64,000 nucleotides of DNA from Aquisalibacillus elongatus (GCF_003843875.1 NZ_RKRF01000013.1:62001-126000), one strand, 5' to 3'; shown: positions 16,805 to 28,838, counted from the stretch's first letter. Translations and numbers: made by a program. The notes: generated by a model not told the origin, from the letters alone.

Positions 16805-18184
16805 TTATTTTAGTGTAGTCAAACATTCTTCCAATAAATCTCTTAAAAATTCTGGTAGGTAATATTGCTTTTCTTTTACTGAGGAAATCGGTGGTACAAG
16901 CTGTGGGAATGAGAACGTATCAGCTGTTGCAACCACATATGCTGCATTAGGCTGAACCGGATGACCATTAACATATACCGTCTCTACATAATTCGTATCA
17001 TCATGGTATTCAATCGATAAATTCTCATAAACCATTTTTCCAATTTTTTTGCCACGGAACCCTAATCCCTTCAGCTCAAAATGAATAAATTGTTCCTGCT
17101 CAAGCATCCGAACCGTTTCAATCAGTTCCCGCCCTGTTAGCTTCATCGTACAAGGATTCATCGGGTGCGGACAGCTTTCATGTACATCTTTACGTGTAAC
17201 GGGGCCTTCATTAAACCCGTGTAATAAAACCCCAGAGTTTAACAACGCACAGTCCGCTTTAGTCCAATGTTTTAATGTCTTTACAAAAGCTTTCATTAAA
17301 GATGTTTCATTAAGCCAATCCACTGGATAAGGTTCACTAAGATTCGTAATGACTTTTCTTAGTTTATCATTCGCCTCATCGTTTAATTGACTTAAAACTT
17401 TAGCTGTTTCAGGGTGATCCTCTTCTTCAGCCACAGATACAGCATAACCGTCAAGACCAACCCGTTTCCTCGTCTCAATCTCAACATCCACGGTTACTGC
17501 TCCATAATAAAAGCCATGCTTTCCAACAGCAGTAATAATCGTATCATTGATGATTTGTCCTTGTTTGAAAAGATGGTGCGTATGTCCCCCAATGATGACA
17601 TCCACATCATATTCCTCTGCCATTAACTCATCTTTACTAATCCCTAAATGAGATAGAACAATAATGACATCACTCTGTTTCTGTAAGTCAGGCAGCCATT
17701 TTTCTAAAGCTGCCAGCGGGTCTGAGGCTTCCCATCCTAATTTTTCATAAAAAGCCTGAAACGGAGCTGTCAAACCAATGACGCCAATTTTTATCCCTGA
17801 TGGAGTTTCAAATATTTGATACTGCTTAAGCCAATGTGGTTCAGTTTTTTGTTGGGGTTTCACATTCGCACAGACAACTTCAAATTCAGCATGGTCATAC
17901 AGATGGTATAGTTTTTCTTCCGGTAATGTAATACCCTCATTATTTCCTAACGTCGCAACATCGAAGCCCGAATGGTTTAAAAGCTCGATATTGCCCTCCC
18001 CTAAAGTCGCTTCTGTTATAAGGTGAGAACGATCCATATGATCACCGTTATCGAGTAGCATATAGAACTCTTGATTGTGTTCGTGCTTTTTTATGTTTTG
18101 ATTAATTTCATTCATGATTTTTGGCCAATTATCAAAATGACTATGTAAATCGCTTGTAAAATAAAAATAAAGCGTTTCTCTCAT
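16805..18184 (-). CDS. yunD: bifunctional metallophosphatase / 5'-nucleotidase YunD
   Basis: 459 residues without a signal peptide, so cytoplasmic. The calcineurin-like metal site is visible: SDLHSHFDNW, NGDHMDRS, TLGNNEGIT, LSHLGIS and GGHTHHLF. A C-terminal 5'-nucleotidase domain follows (about 280-450), including NSGVLLHGF. It should remove phosphate from nucleotides or related metabolites. yunE lies immediately upstream (25 bases) on the same strand, so the two are probably co-transcribed; the hairpin at 16761-16797 ends the transcript. Confidence 0.88.
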   Translation of the reverse strand: MRETLYFYFTSDLHSHFDNWPKIMNEINQNIKKHEHNQEFYMLLDNGDHMDRSHLITEATLGEGNIELLNHSGFDVATLGNNEGITLPEEKLYHLYDHAEFEVVCANVKPQQKTEPHWLKQYQIFETPSGIKIGVIGLTAPFQAFYEKLGWEASDPLAALEKWLPDLQKQSDVIIVLSHLGISKDELMAEEYDVDVIIGGHTHHLFKQGQIINDTIITAVGKHGFYYGAVTVDVEIETRKRVGLDGYAVSVAEEEDHPETAKVLSQLNDEANDKLRKVITNLSEPYPVDWLNETSLMKAFVKTLKHWTKADCALLNSGVLLHGFNEGPVTRKDVHESCPHPMNPCTMKLTGRELIETVRMLEQEQFIHFELKGLGFRGKKIGKMVYENLSIEYHDDTNYVETVYVNGHPVQPNAAYVVATADTFSFPQLVPPISSVKEKQYYLPEFLRDLLEECLTTLK

Positions 18185-18208
18185 ACTGGATCTCCTTTTA
18201 TTCGGTTA

Positions 18209-19036
18209 TTACAGAATCAACCGTATTCCAATTATAATCATTAAGATACGTAATATCCATTCAAGCACTTGTCTATCCAATGTTTGATTTATTTTAGCTC
18301 CTAATACGCCACCTAACCAGGCACCTGGTACGGCTAATAATGCGTACTCCCAGACCACATTACCAGCGACGACATGAGCACTAGAGGAAACAATACTCGA
18401 AACAAAAATCATAAACATAGAAGTCGGTGCGGCAATATGAGCTGGAAAACTAAAAAATAAAATCATCGCCGTCACCATCAGCGACCCGCCTCCTATGCCA
18501 AACAAACCTGAGATCATCCCGACGAAAAATGAGATGATCACGCCAAAAATGATTGAATAGGAATACTCAACCTTTTTTCCTGTTAGGTTAAACTCGCGGT
18601 GTACGTAAAACTTTTTCCCTCTAGTGTTTCGAGCTGTTGCAAATTGAAGTAAATAATCTTTCACAAAAAATAAACTCGCTAAACCAAGCATTAGAATTCC
18701 AAAATAAAGCTCAAAGGAATTAATATTAACATAACTATTTAACCAAACGCCAACTAAAGCCCCGGGAATACTTCCAGTTAGAAAAATAAGCCCACTATAA
18801 ATGTCTACCCGTTTACTTTTTAAATATGTAAGAGTGGATGATAATCCGGTAAAGATCATAATTAATAAAGACATCGCCACAACATTTTGAGGCGTTACCC
18901 AGCTAAATGACTCGGAGAACTTAGAAAGGAACAGTAAGGATGGAACAAAAATTAATCCACCACCTAAACCAACTAAACTTCCCATAAAAGCACTTGCCAG
19001 CCCGATGAGAAGCATGACGATAAGCATCATATGCAA
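18209..19036 (-). CDS. yunE: TauE/SafE family membrane protein YunE
   Basis: 275 residues with about eight membrane segments arranged as two repeats, each opening with a Gly-rich block (GLASAFMGSLVGLGGGLIF and MISGLFGIGGGSLMVTAMIL). This is the TauE/SafE signature of sulfite or organosulfonate exporters. The substrate is unknown. It is upstream of yunD as in B. subtilis (order relative to transcription differs only by operon boundaries). GAGGGA precedes the start codons at the N-terminus (MHMM), so the start could be 19036 or 19030. Confidence 0.85.
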   Translation of the reverse strand: MHMMLIVMLLIGLASAFMGSLVGLGGGLIFVPSLLFLSKFSESFSWVTPQNVVAMSLLIMIFTGLSSTLTYLKSKRVDIYSGLIFLTGSIPGALVGVWLNSYVNINSFELYFGILMLGLASLFFVKDYLLQFATARNTRGKKFYVHREFNLTGKKVEYSYSIIFGVIISFFVGMISGLFGIGGGSLMVTAMILFFSFPAHIAAPTSMFMIFVSSIVSSSAHVVAGNVVWEYALLAVPGAWLGGVLGAKINQTLDRQVLEWILRILMIIIGIRLIL

Positions 19037-19155
19037 TCCCTCTTTCTACTATAAGGTTAGCATAGTTTGGTCAATTTAAATAGGTGATGGCAGTGGTGTT
19101 TATCTACTCTATATGAAGGAATGATCGACTAAGTAAAAACCCCAACCTTTTACTT

Positions 19156-19192
19156 TTAAAAAGATGGCTTATCGGATTACAATAAGCCATTT
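19156..19192 (-). terminator. terminator of the BstA-like gene
   Basis: ATGGCTTAT (19164-19172) and ATAAGCCAT (19182-19190) pair; a T-run follows on the minus strand. Confidence 0.75.
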
Positions 19193-19201
19193 CCACGATT
19201 A

Positions 19202-19711
19202 TTACTTTGATAGCGCAATTTTTATATGAGCTAAATGATGCTCTTCGTGCCAAGCTAATTTTGCTACTTTAGTGGCAACTGTTATTTCCCCATTTACCTC
19301 ATGTGTAAAAGCTCTGTTTAATTGCTCTTCTGTTAAACTAGAACCTAAAGATACGATGCGCTCATTTATGCCTTCTAGCATTTTAATAGAACTTTCCACA
19401 GGAAGCTTGGTATCTGGTTGAATTGCCCATTTATCCTGATCAAAAGCTGGTACTGTAGGATTATCGTCTGTTAAAGCTAGCTTCAAACGTTGAAACATGT
19501 TCATCTGAGAATCTGCGATGTGATGAACAAGTTCACGAACTGTCCAACTACCTTCACGATATGTTTTGTTTAATTCCTCATCACTTAATGAATCAACAGT
19601 TACTCTTAATCGATCCGTGTAAGTTTCGATTTCTTTTAGCCATTCTTGAATATGTTCTAATGTGACATGATCAGGTACTTCTAATTCACCAATTGGAAAT
19701 TTCACATCCAT
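19202..19711 (-). CDS. YfiT/BstA-like DinB-fold protein, putative bacillithiol transferase
   Basis: 169 residues of the DinB/YfiT four-helix fold. The three metal-ligand His are visible: H in WTVRELVHHIADS near residue 65 and two in LAWHEEHHLAHIKIAL at the C-terminus. YfiT was first called a metal-dependent hydrolase and later a bacillithiol S-transferase (BstA); I assign it by the motif set NMFQRLKLALTDDNPTVPAF. It probably conjugates or detoxifies thiol-reactive compounds. Monocistronic between yunE and sufB, with its own terminator. Confidence 0.8.
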   Translation of the reverse strand: MDVKFPIGELEVPDHVTLEHIQEWLKEIETYTDRLRVTVDSLSDEELNKTYREGSWTVRELVHHIADSQMNMFQRLKLALTDDNPTVPAFDQDKWAIQPDTKLPVESSIKMLEGINERIVSLGSSLTEEQLNRAFTHEVNGEITVATKVAKLAWHEEHHLAHIKIALSK

Positions 19712-19755
19712 TTTGGATCCCCCTTATATCTTAATCATCTATAGTACGCAAAGAA

Positions 19756-19800
19756 AATAATAAAATAACCCTTGATATATTATTTTATATCAAGGGTTAT
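19756..19800 (-). terminator. terminator of the suf operon
   Basis: ATAACCCTTGATAT (19765-19778) and ATATCAAGGGTTAT (19787-19800) form a perfect 14-bp stem; TTATTTTATT follows on the minus strand. Confidence 0.85.
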
Positions 19801-19808
19801 GAAAAATA

Positions 19809-21206
19809 TTAACCGATTGAACCTTCCATTTCGAATTTGATTAAACGGTTCATTTCAACCGCGTATTCCATTGGAAGTTCTTTTGTGAATGGTTCAATGA
19901 AGCCCATGACGATCATTTCTGTTGCTTCTTCTTCAGAAAGACCGCGGCTCATAAGGTAGAATAATTGTTCTTCTGATACTTTTGAAACCTTCGCTTCGTG
20001 CTCAAGTGAAATGTTTTCGTTAAGCACTTCGTTGTAAGGAATTGTATCTGAAGTAGACTCATTATCCATGATTAACGTGTCACATTCGATGTTTGAACGT
20101 GCACCTTCTGCTTTTTTACCAAAGTGTACGATACCACGGTACGTTACTTTACCACCTTGTTTAGAGATGGATTTAGAAACGATTGTAGATGACGTATTCG
20201 GTGCCAAGTGGTGCATCTTCGCACCAGCATCTTGGTGCTGACCTTTACCGGCTAACGCGATTGATAATGTGTTACCGCGCGCACCCTCACCTTTTAGAAT
20301 AACAGATGGATACTTCATCGTTAGCTTAGAACCTAAGTTACCATCAACCCATTCCATTGTCGCATTTGCATCTGCTGTAGCACGTTTTGTAACCAAGTTA
20401 TAAACGTTGTTTGCCCAGTTTTGGATGGTTGTGTAACGGCAATAACCATCTTTCTTAACGAAGATCTCAACAATCGCACTGTGTAGTGAGTTTGTTGAAT
20501 AAACCGGTGCTGTACAACCTTCAACATAGTGTACAGACGCGCCTTCGTCTACGATGATTAGCGTACGTTCGAACTGACCCATATTCTCTGAGTTAATACG
20601 GAAATACGCTTGTAGAGGTGTCTCTACTTTCGTATTCTTAGGTACATAGATGAATGAACCACCTGACCATACCGCTGTGTTAAGTGCTGCGAACTTGTTG
20701 TCAGCAGCTGGAATTAACTGACCGAAGTACTCTTTGAATAGGTCTTCGTTTTCTTTTAGGGCTGTATCGGAATCTTTGAAGATAACACCCATTTCTTCAA
20801 GGTCTTTTTCCATGTTGTGATAAACAACTTCTGATTCATACTGCGCAGAAACACCTGCAAGATACTTCTGCTCTGCTTCAGGAATACCTAAACGATCAAA
20901 TGTTTGTTTAATCTCTTCCGGTACTTCATCCCAAGAACGTTGTGTACGTTCAGAAGGTTTTACATAATACGTGATCTCATCAAAATCTAACTCACTTAAG
21001 TCGCCGCCCCATTGTGGCATTGGCTTCTTATAGAACTGTTCTAATGCTTTAAGGCGGAATTCTAACATCCATTCAGGTTCTTCTTTACGATTGGAAATTT
21101 CACGGACAACGTTTTCGGTCAACCCACGCTCTGTACGGAAAATCGATACGTCACGATCGTGGAAACCATATTTGTAATCGCCTACCTCTGGTGCCTTTTT
21201 AGCCAT
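19809..21206 (-). CDS. sufB: Fe-S scaffold protein SufB
   Basis: 465 residues, the normal length. SufB forms SufBC2D with SufC and SufD, the scaffold on which Fe-S clusters are built. The core beta-helix is recognisable in [20 protein letters not shown] and [20 protein letters not shown], and the conserved Cys near the C-terminus in [30 protein letters not shown] precedes the ATG. It is the last gene of sufCDSUB, the usual Bacillales order, and is followed by a strong terminator. Confidence 0.97.
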   Translation of the reverse strand: MAKKAPEVGDYKYGFHDRDVSIFRTERGLTENVVREISNRKEEPEWMLEFRLKALEQFYKKPMPQWGGDLSELDFDEITYYVKPSERTQRSWDEVPEEIKQTFDRLGIPEAEQKYLAGVSAQYESEVVYHNMEKDLEEMGVIFKDSDTALKENEDLFKEYFGQLIPAADNKFAALNTAVWSGGSFIYVPKNTKVETPLQAYFRINSENMGQFERTLIIVDEGASVHYVEGCTAPVYSTNSLHSAIVEIFVKKDGYCRYTTIQNWANNVYNLVTKRATADANATMEWVDGNLGSKLTMKYPSVILKGEGARGNTLSIALAGKGQHQDAGAKMHHLAPNTSSTIVSKSISKQGGKVTYRGIVHFGKKAEGARSNIECDTLIMDNESTSDTIPYNEVLNENISLEHEAKVSKVSEEQLFYLMSRGLSEEEATEMIVMGFIEPFTKELPMEYAVEMNRLIKFEMEGSIG

Positions 21207-21250
21207 GTAATACCCCTCCTTTAAATAATTAGGTGAACAAAAAGGCTAAC

Positions 21251-24214
<2,964 letters not shown>

Positions 24215-24234
24215 CCTTTTACCTCCTATCCAAA

Positions 24235-25020
24235 TTACGCTTTTTGACCGACTGTTTCGTCTTCGATACCTAATTCTTCTTTAATCCAGTCATAACCTTC
24301 TGCTTCTAAGCGTTGAGCAAGTTCAGGTCCACCGGATTTCACAACACGACCTTGCATCATAACGTGTACATGGTCAGGAGTGATGTAGTCAAGTAAACGC
24401 TGATAGTGTGTGATGATTAGGCAACCAAAATCGTCACTGCGCATTTGGTTGATTCCTTTAGATACGACTTTAAGCGCGTCGATATCTAGACCAGAGTCAA
24501 TTTCGTCTAAGATTGCAATTGCTGGTTCAATCATCATAAGTTGAAGGATTTCATTACGCTTCTTCTCACCGCCAGAGAACCCTTCGTTTAAGTAACGTTG
24601 TGCCATATTTTTATCGATTTCAAGTTCATCCATGTTACTGTCCATTTTCTTAATGAACTCCATTAATGGAATCTCGTCGCCTTCTTCACGGCGTGAGTTA
24701 ATTGATGAACGTAAGAAATCAGAGTTTGTTACACCACTGATCTCACTTGGGTACTGCATAGCAAGGAATAAACCAGCTTGTGCGCGTTCGTCAACTTCCA
24801 TTTCTAATACGTCTTCACCATCAAGAAGTACAGACCCTTGAGTGATTTCGTATTTAGGGTGACCCATAACTGCACTAGCTAATGTTGATTTACCAGTACC
24901 GTTTGGCCCCATTACAGCGTGGAATTCGCCACCTTTAATGGTTAAGTTAACCCCGTTAAGAATTTTTTCACCTTCAATTTCGACATGAAGATCTTTGATT
25001 TCTAAAGTTGATCCTGCCAT
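24235..25020 (-). CDS. sufC: Fe-S assembly ATPase SufC
   Basis: 261 residues, ABC-type ATPase: Walker A GPNGTGKS, signature SGGEKKRNEI, Walker B AIAILDEIDSGLD, and the His switch LIITHYQRLL. It drives shape changes in the SufB-SufD scaffold and is not a transporter. TGGAGG lies six or seven bases before the ATG. It is the first gene of sufCDSUB; a promoter and an iron/peroxide-type box sit about 60-90 bases upstream. Confidence 0.97.
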   Translation of the reverse strand: MAGSTLEIKDLHVEIEGEKILNGVNLTIKGGEFHAVMGPNGTGKSTLASAVMGHPKYEITQGSVLLDGEDVLEMEVDERAQAGLFLAMQYPSEISGVTNSDFLRSSINSRREEGDEIPLMEFIKKMDSNMDELEIDKNMAQRYLNEGFSGGEKKRNEILQLMMIEPAIAILDEIDSGLDIDALKVVSKGINQMRSDDFGCLIITHYQRLLDYITPDHVHVMMQGRVVKSGGPELAQRLEAEGYDWIKEELGIEDETVGQKA

Positions 25021-25066
25021 TTGAATACCTCCATTTTTCTATAATTAATTGATGGTCATTCTCAAT

Positions 25067-25081
25067 TTATTCTCATTATAA
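25067..25081 (-). promoter_or_regulatory. Fur/PerR-like box upstream of sufC
   Basis: TTATAATGAGAATAA resembles the PerR box TTATAATnATTATAA (two mismatches) and more weakly the Fur box. It overlaps the downstream edge of the sufC -10 element. A second TGAGAAT copy follows at once. Confidence 0.4.
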
Positions 25082-25109
25082 TTTTATAACATTTACAAAG
25101 TATATTCAA
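25081..25109 (-). promoter_or_regulatory. promoter of the suf operon
   Basis: TTGAAT (25109-25104), a 17-base spacer and TAAAAT (25086-25081) on the minus strand. Confidence 0.6.
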
Positions 25110-25193
25110 CTTATATACACAGAATAACCATACAGTTAACACCTATACTATTATATAAGAAATCTTGTCAGATTTAAAAGAAAAACGTCTATA

Positions 25194-25224
25194 CAAAAAG
25201 CCTACCACAAAGTTGTGATAGGCT
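25194..25224 (-). terminator. terminator after the small frameshifted gene
   Basis: AGCCTACCACAA (25199-25210) pairs with TTGTGATAGGCT (25213-25224); TTTTT follows on the minus strand. Confidence 0.75.
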
Positions 25225-25237
25225 CTCGTTTCTTATA

Positions 25238-25443
25238 TTAACGATGTATCTGTCGGTCAACTTCTGCGACCATTCGTCTACTCTCTTTATAATCTTGCTC
25301 GCGTTGCTTCTCTACTTCCAAACGCTTCTCTAGTTTCTGACTGTACTCCTTATAATTAACTCCGCGTGCTTGCTGCATCGCTTTTTCCATTTCACCTGTG
25401 TACGTCAGATCAATCTCATTGTCGTTTAAAATGACTAAATCAT
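25238..25443 (-). pseudogene. small charged protein, probably frameshifted at its start
   Basis: A 67-codon frame ends at 25238 and reads DLVILNDNEIDLTYTGEMEK then a Lys/Glu/Gln/Arg-rich helix ending AEVDRQIHR. It looks coding (acidic/basic alternation, terminator right after it) but has no ATG, GTG or TTG in frame with a ribosome site. AAAGGATG at 25448-25441 gives a good site plus ATG, but in another frame that hits TAG after two codons. One extra T in the ATTT run would fuse ATG to the long frame. So it is a frameshifted gene, or a base is missing in the sequence. I do not recognise the family. Confidence 0.45.
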
Positions 25444-25624
25444 CCTTTCTTTTAATTACACTTATTATATTAACATGGGTAAATATTATTCAAAAACCGC
25501 ATTCTAATCGATTTCTATAAATAAAAATGGATATGAGCGGTTAACTCCCACTCATATCCATACCCTTTATTTTTCTTCATAAATCCTCTTGTATAAACTT
25601 AATACATCTAAATTTGCCAAAAAA

Positions 25625-26518
25625 TTATTCACTTACTGGAACGACAGCACCTTCATATTCTTCTTCGATAAATGTTTGAATCTCCTCAGAGCTTAAGACT
25701 TCAACTAAGGTTTGTAGTGCTTCGTTGTCTTCATCTTCACTACGAGCTGCAATGACGTTTACATAAGGTGATTCTGAACCTTCAAGAATTAATGAATCTT
25801 CTGCTGGAACTAGTCCTGCTTCGATTGCATAGTTTGTGTTGATTGCAACTAATGCATCTTCTTCACGTTCATAGAATTCTGGAAGTAATCCTGCATCGAT
25901 ACTCGCATCGAACTCAAGATTTTTAGGATTTTCAGCTACATCATCAACTGTCGCGTTTAATGGGTCAACGTTTTCTGAAATTGTGATAAGTCCATTTTCC
26001 TGAAGTAATGATAAAATTCTACCGTGATCTGCCACAGATCGGCTCATTATTACGACTGTGCCTTCTGGTATTTCATCAACATTATTTATGTTTTTAGAAT
26101 AAATACCCATTGGCTCAATGTGAATTCCACCTAAATTAACAAAATCATAGCCGATTTCAGCTTTTTGATCCTCTAAATATGGAATGTGTTGGAAGTAGTT
26201 CGCATCTAATGTTCCATTATCTAAATCTTGGTTTGGTAACACATATTCTTGGTACGTTTCAATTTTTAAATCAATGCCTTCTTCTTCTAAAAGCGGTTGA
26301 GCTTCCTCTAATACTTCAGCATGTGGAACGTTTGTTGCACCAACTACAATCTCCGTTAATTCTTCTTTTTCTTCTTGTTCTTCATTATTTTCGGTATTAT
26401 CTTCCTCTTCACTCTTGTCACCTGATGTTTGTTCTTCTTCACCATCACCCGAAGTACCACAAGCAACCAATACAACTGATAATAAACCTACGATTAATAA
26501 TGCTAATAATTTTTTCAT
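25625..26518 (-). CDS. metQ: methionine ABC transporter binding lipoprotein MetQ
   Basis: 297 residues. Lipoprotein signal with lipobox LVAC (Cys20), then an unusually acidic linker (about residues 25-55, almost all Glu, Asp, Asn, Gln, Ser), then the NlpA/MetQ fold (NVPHAEVLEEAQPLL, LDANYFQHIPYL). It binds methionine outside the membrane. The frame reaches 26536, but GAAGGGAG precedes the ATG at 26518, which starts the signal peptide. Last gene of metNPQ, under SAM riboswitch control. The acidic linker fits a salt-tolerant cell. Confidence 0.93.
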   Translation of the reverse strand: MKKLLALLIVGLLSVVLVACGTSGDGEEEQTSGDKSEEEDNTENNEEQEEKEELTEIVVGATNVPHAEVLEEAQPLLEEEGIDLKIETYQEYVLPNQDLDNGTLDANYFQHIPYLEDQKAEIGYDFVNLGGIHIEPMGIYSKNINNVDEIPEGTVVIMSRSVADHGRILSLLQENGLITISENVDPLNATVDDVAENPKNLEFDASIDAGLLPEFYEREEDALVAINTNYAIEAGLVPAEDSLILEGSESPYVNVIAARSEDEDNEALQTLVEVLSSEEIQTFIEEEYEGAVVPVSE

Positions 26519-26540
26519 TTTAGAAACTCCCTTCAACTAA

Positions 26541-27209
26541 TTATCTTTTATCTAATTTTTTGGATAAGTAATCTCCAATAAACTGGAAAATGAATACAAT
26601 AATGACGATAAAAATGGTACTCGCAACTACGACATCATAATCACGGCGCTGGAACCCTTTCAAATAAGCTAAATCACCTAAACCACCGGCACCAATAATT
26701 CCTGCCATTGCCGTAAAGCTAACTAAGTTAATGGCGGTTACAGTAATACCAGATATAAGCGCTGGCATGGATTCCGGTAATAGCACTTTGAAAATGATCG
26801 TGTGCGTCTTGGCCCCCATCGTCTTGGCCGCTTCAATGACCCCTTTATCCACCTCCTTAAAAGCAATTTCAACTAACCGAGCATAGAATGGAGCCGCTCC
26901 CAGAATAAGCGCTGGTAAAGCCGCTTTTGGCCCCCGAAGAGTTCCTACTAAGAAATCCGTTAGAGGGAACAATAGTAAAATCAATATGATAAATGGTATG
27001 GCTCGGAATATATTAACAGCTGATGCTGTTACTGAGTTAATTAATCGGTTCTGCCATAGATTTCCTCGTTCAGATAAAAAGAGTAATAACCCTAATAAGA
27101 TTCCTAAAATAAGTGTTCCAATAACGGAAATGACCGTCATATATAACGTTTCATACGTTGCGTCCCACATATCTTCCATCACAACATTCGGAAACCATTC
27201 ACTTAACAT
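26541..27209 (-). CDS. metP: methionine ABC transporter permease MetP (MetI)
   Basis: 222 residues with five or six membrane segments and the ABC permease EAA loop (EVDKGVIEAAKTMGAKTHTI). It forms the channel for methionine import with MetN. It overlaps the end of metN by 11 bases and is followed 22 bases later by metQ, so the three are one operon. Confidence 0.95.
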   Translation of the reverse strand: MLSEWFPNVVMEDMWDATYETLYMTVISVIGTLILGILLGLLLFLSERGNLWQNRLINSVTASAVNIFRAIPFIILILLLFPLTDFLVGTLRGPKAALPALILGAAPFYARLVEIAFKEVDKGVIEAAKTMGAKTHTIIFKVLLPESMPALISGITVTAINLVSFTAMAGIIGAGGLGDLAYLKGFQRRDYDVVVASTIFIVIIVFIFQFIGDYLSKKLDKR

Positions 27210-28227
27210 CTCGAATCACCTCAACTTCTACACCTGATGCTTCTATGAATTTTAACGTTTCGGCAATCACGGATTCATTACCGTTCAGCTCAACATACAA
27301 TGTTCCGTAGGCTCCTTCTTGTGTTGGCGAAATCGAACCTTGCAGAATATTAACTTCAACGTCAAATGTTTTAACAACCTCTGATATTAAAGCTCGTTTT
27401 GCATCATTACCGATGAAATGCAGTTTAATGACTTCGGTGCTTTCATCTTCTGTAATAAATCTTTTTAGTGAGTCCTGTTTGTGCTCAAGTGGGTTTAATT
27501 GTTGCACAAATCGTTTCGCTGTTTTAGATTGCGGTTTGACGAATACATCTAATACATCACCGTGCTCAACGACTTTACCTTGATCCATGACCGCAACGCG
27601 ATGGCAAACTTTTTGTATGACGTGCATTTCATGGGTAATCATAATAATCGTTAAGTTTAGCTTTTCATTAATTGATACTAATAGGTCTAAAATATCATCC
27701 GTCGTCTCCGGGTCTAGAGCTGATGTCGCTTCATCACAAAGTAAAACATCTGGGTCATTCGCTAACGCACGTGCAATACCCACACGCTGCTTTTGACCAC
27801 CGCTAAGTTCTGATGGATAAGATTTTTCTCGACCTTTTAGTCCAACTAAGTCAATGAGTTCCTGTACCTTCTCTTGTCGTTCAGATTTTGAAATGCCAGC
27901 AATTTCTAAAGGAAAAGCTATGTTATCAAATACGGTCCTTGACCATAATAGATTGAAGTGCTGAAAGATCATGCCCATTTTCTGTCGTCTTTTTCGAAGT
28001 TGATTAATGGGTAGATTAGTAATATCTGTTCCCTGAATGTTGATATGGCCACCTGTCGGTTCTTCTAAACGGTTGATGAGTCGAATAAAGGTACTTTTTC
28101 CAGCACCGCTATAACCAATAACACCAAAAATTTCACCTTGTTCAATGTTCAGTGATACATCATCGACAGCTTGAACATTTTGATGTTTGGTTTTATATAA
28201 CTTAGATAACCCTTGAATCGAAATCAT
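27199..28227 (-). CDS. metN: methionine ABC transporter ATPase MetN
   Basis: 342 residues: ATPase domain with Walker A GYSGAGKS, signature LSGGQKQRVGIA and Walker B VLLCDEATSALD, then the C-terminal NIL (ACT-like) domain from about residue 265 that senses methionine in this family. It powers methionine uptake. AGAGGAGA lies eight bases before the ATG. It is the first gene of metNPQ; its leader of about 600 bases contains two SAM-I riboswitches and a dispersed repeat. Confidence 0.96.
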   Translation of the reverse strand: MISIQGLSKLYKTKHQNVQAVDDVSLNIEQGEIFGVIGYSGAGKSTFIRLINRLEEPTGGHINIQGTDITNLPINQLRKRRQKMGMIFQHFNLLWSRTVFDNIAFPLEIAGISKSERQEKVQELIDLVGLKGREKSYPSELSGGQKQRVGIARALANDPDVLLCDEATSALDPETTDDILDLLVSINEKLNLTIIMITHEMHVIQKVCHRVAVMDQGKVVEHGDVLDVFVKPQSKTAKRFVQQLNPLEHKQDSLKRFITEDESTEVIKLHFIGNDAKRALISEVVKTFDVEVNILQGSISPTQEGAYGTLYVELNGNESVIAETLKFIEASGVEVEVIRDVK

Positions 28228-28259
28228 GTGTTAAATCTCCTCTCTCGGTTGAATAGTTC

Positions 28260-28407
28260 TTGTTTTGATTGTGATTCGCTACCGGCGGACGCTTTCCTGG
28301 GGCGCGAGCTCAACTTCCCAAAGCTCACTATTGTTTCGCTTTGCGTGATTTTCACTTCGCGCTATTCCCTTAGGAGTCGCCGTCTCTCGCTCATCACAAC
28401 AAAACAA
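28260..28407. repeat. 148-bp MITE-like element with terminal inverted repeats
   Basis: TTGTTTTGATTGTGA (28260-28274) and TCACAACAAAACAA (28394-28407) are inverted with one base missing. The inside is more GC-rich than its surroundings and carries CGGCGGACGC near one end and GGAGTCGCCG near the other. This layout and wording resemble a dispersed Bacillaceae repeat that I have seen in other genomes. It codes for nothing and lies between the riboswitch terminator and metN. Confidence 0.6.
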
Positions 28408-28460
28408 CTAAGTACAATCTTTTATAATCAAAACTTTAATTGAAAAAAGCTATAATAATA

Positions 28461-28493
28461 AAAAACCTTCCTGTCCATAAGAGAACAGAAAGG
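28461..28493 (-). terminator. terminator of the proximal SAM riboswitch
   Basis: CCTTCCTGT (28466-28474) and ACAGAAAGG (28485-28493) pair with one wobble, with TTTTTT following on the minus strand. The loop contains CTCTTATG, able to pair with the 3' P1 strand GATAAGAG: the expected antiterminator. Confidence 0.85.
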
Positions 28494-28518
28494 CAAGATT
28501 ACATGTCGAGCATCCGTC

Positions 28519-28623
28519 CTCTTATCTTCCAAAGCTTGACGCTTTGCAGGATTTAGCACCTGTCAGTTACCTGATGGTTGCCGGGTTTCATAGGGCCAGT
28601 CCCTCCACCTCTCGTGATAAGAG
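28519..28623 (-). promoter_or_regulatory. SAM-I riboswitch, proximal copy
   Basis: On the minus strand, CTCTTATC (28623-28616) and GATAAGAG (28526-28519) close P1. Between them are the S-box blocks GAGAGGTGGAGGGACTGGCC, CCGGCAACC and AGGTGCTAAATCC. It should lower metNPQ expression when S-adenosylmethionine is high. Confidence 0.95.
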
Positions 28624-28644
28624 TTATTATTTGTTATTTTGTTA

Positions 28645-28684
28645 TAAAAAAAACTCTTTTCTTGCAAGCACAAGAAAAGAGTTG
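28645..28684 (-). terminator. terminator of the distal SAM riboswitch
   Basis: AACTCTTTTCTTG (28652-28664) and CAAGAAAAGAGTT (28671-28683) form a perfect 13-bp stem with a 6-base loop and eight Ts on the minus strand. Confidence 0.9.
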
Positions 28685-28697
28685 AGTACAACGACCT

Positions 28698-28810
28698 TTT
28701 CTTATCTTGCAATGAATTCATCATTGCTGGATTTAGCACCTGTTAGATATAATATCTAATGGTTGCCGGGCTTCACAGGGCCAGATCCCTCCACCTCTCT
28801 GGATAAGAAA
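28698..28810 (-). promoter_or_regulatory. SAM-I riboswitch, distal copy
   Basis: P1 is TTTCTTATC (28810-28802) with GATAAGAAA (28706-28698). The conserved S-box blocks are all present, including GAGAGGTGGAGGGATCTGGC, CCGGCAACC and AGGTGCTAAATCC. It has its own terminator just downstream, so RNA polymerase must pass two independent switches to reach metN. Confidence 0.95.
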
Positions 28811-28838
28811 TTTCTTATTCATATTTTCGATGATTTAT

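Noticed and set aside
28213-28443. Plus-strand frame over the met leader
   Set aside because: It is antisense to the dispersed repeat and the metN start; no ribosome site.
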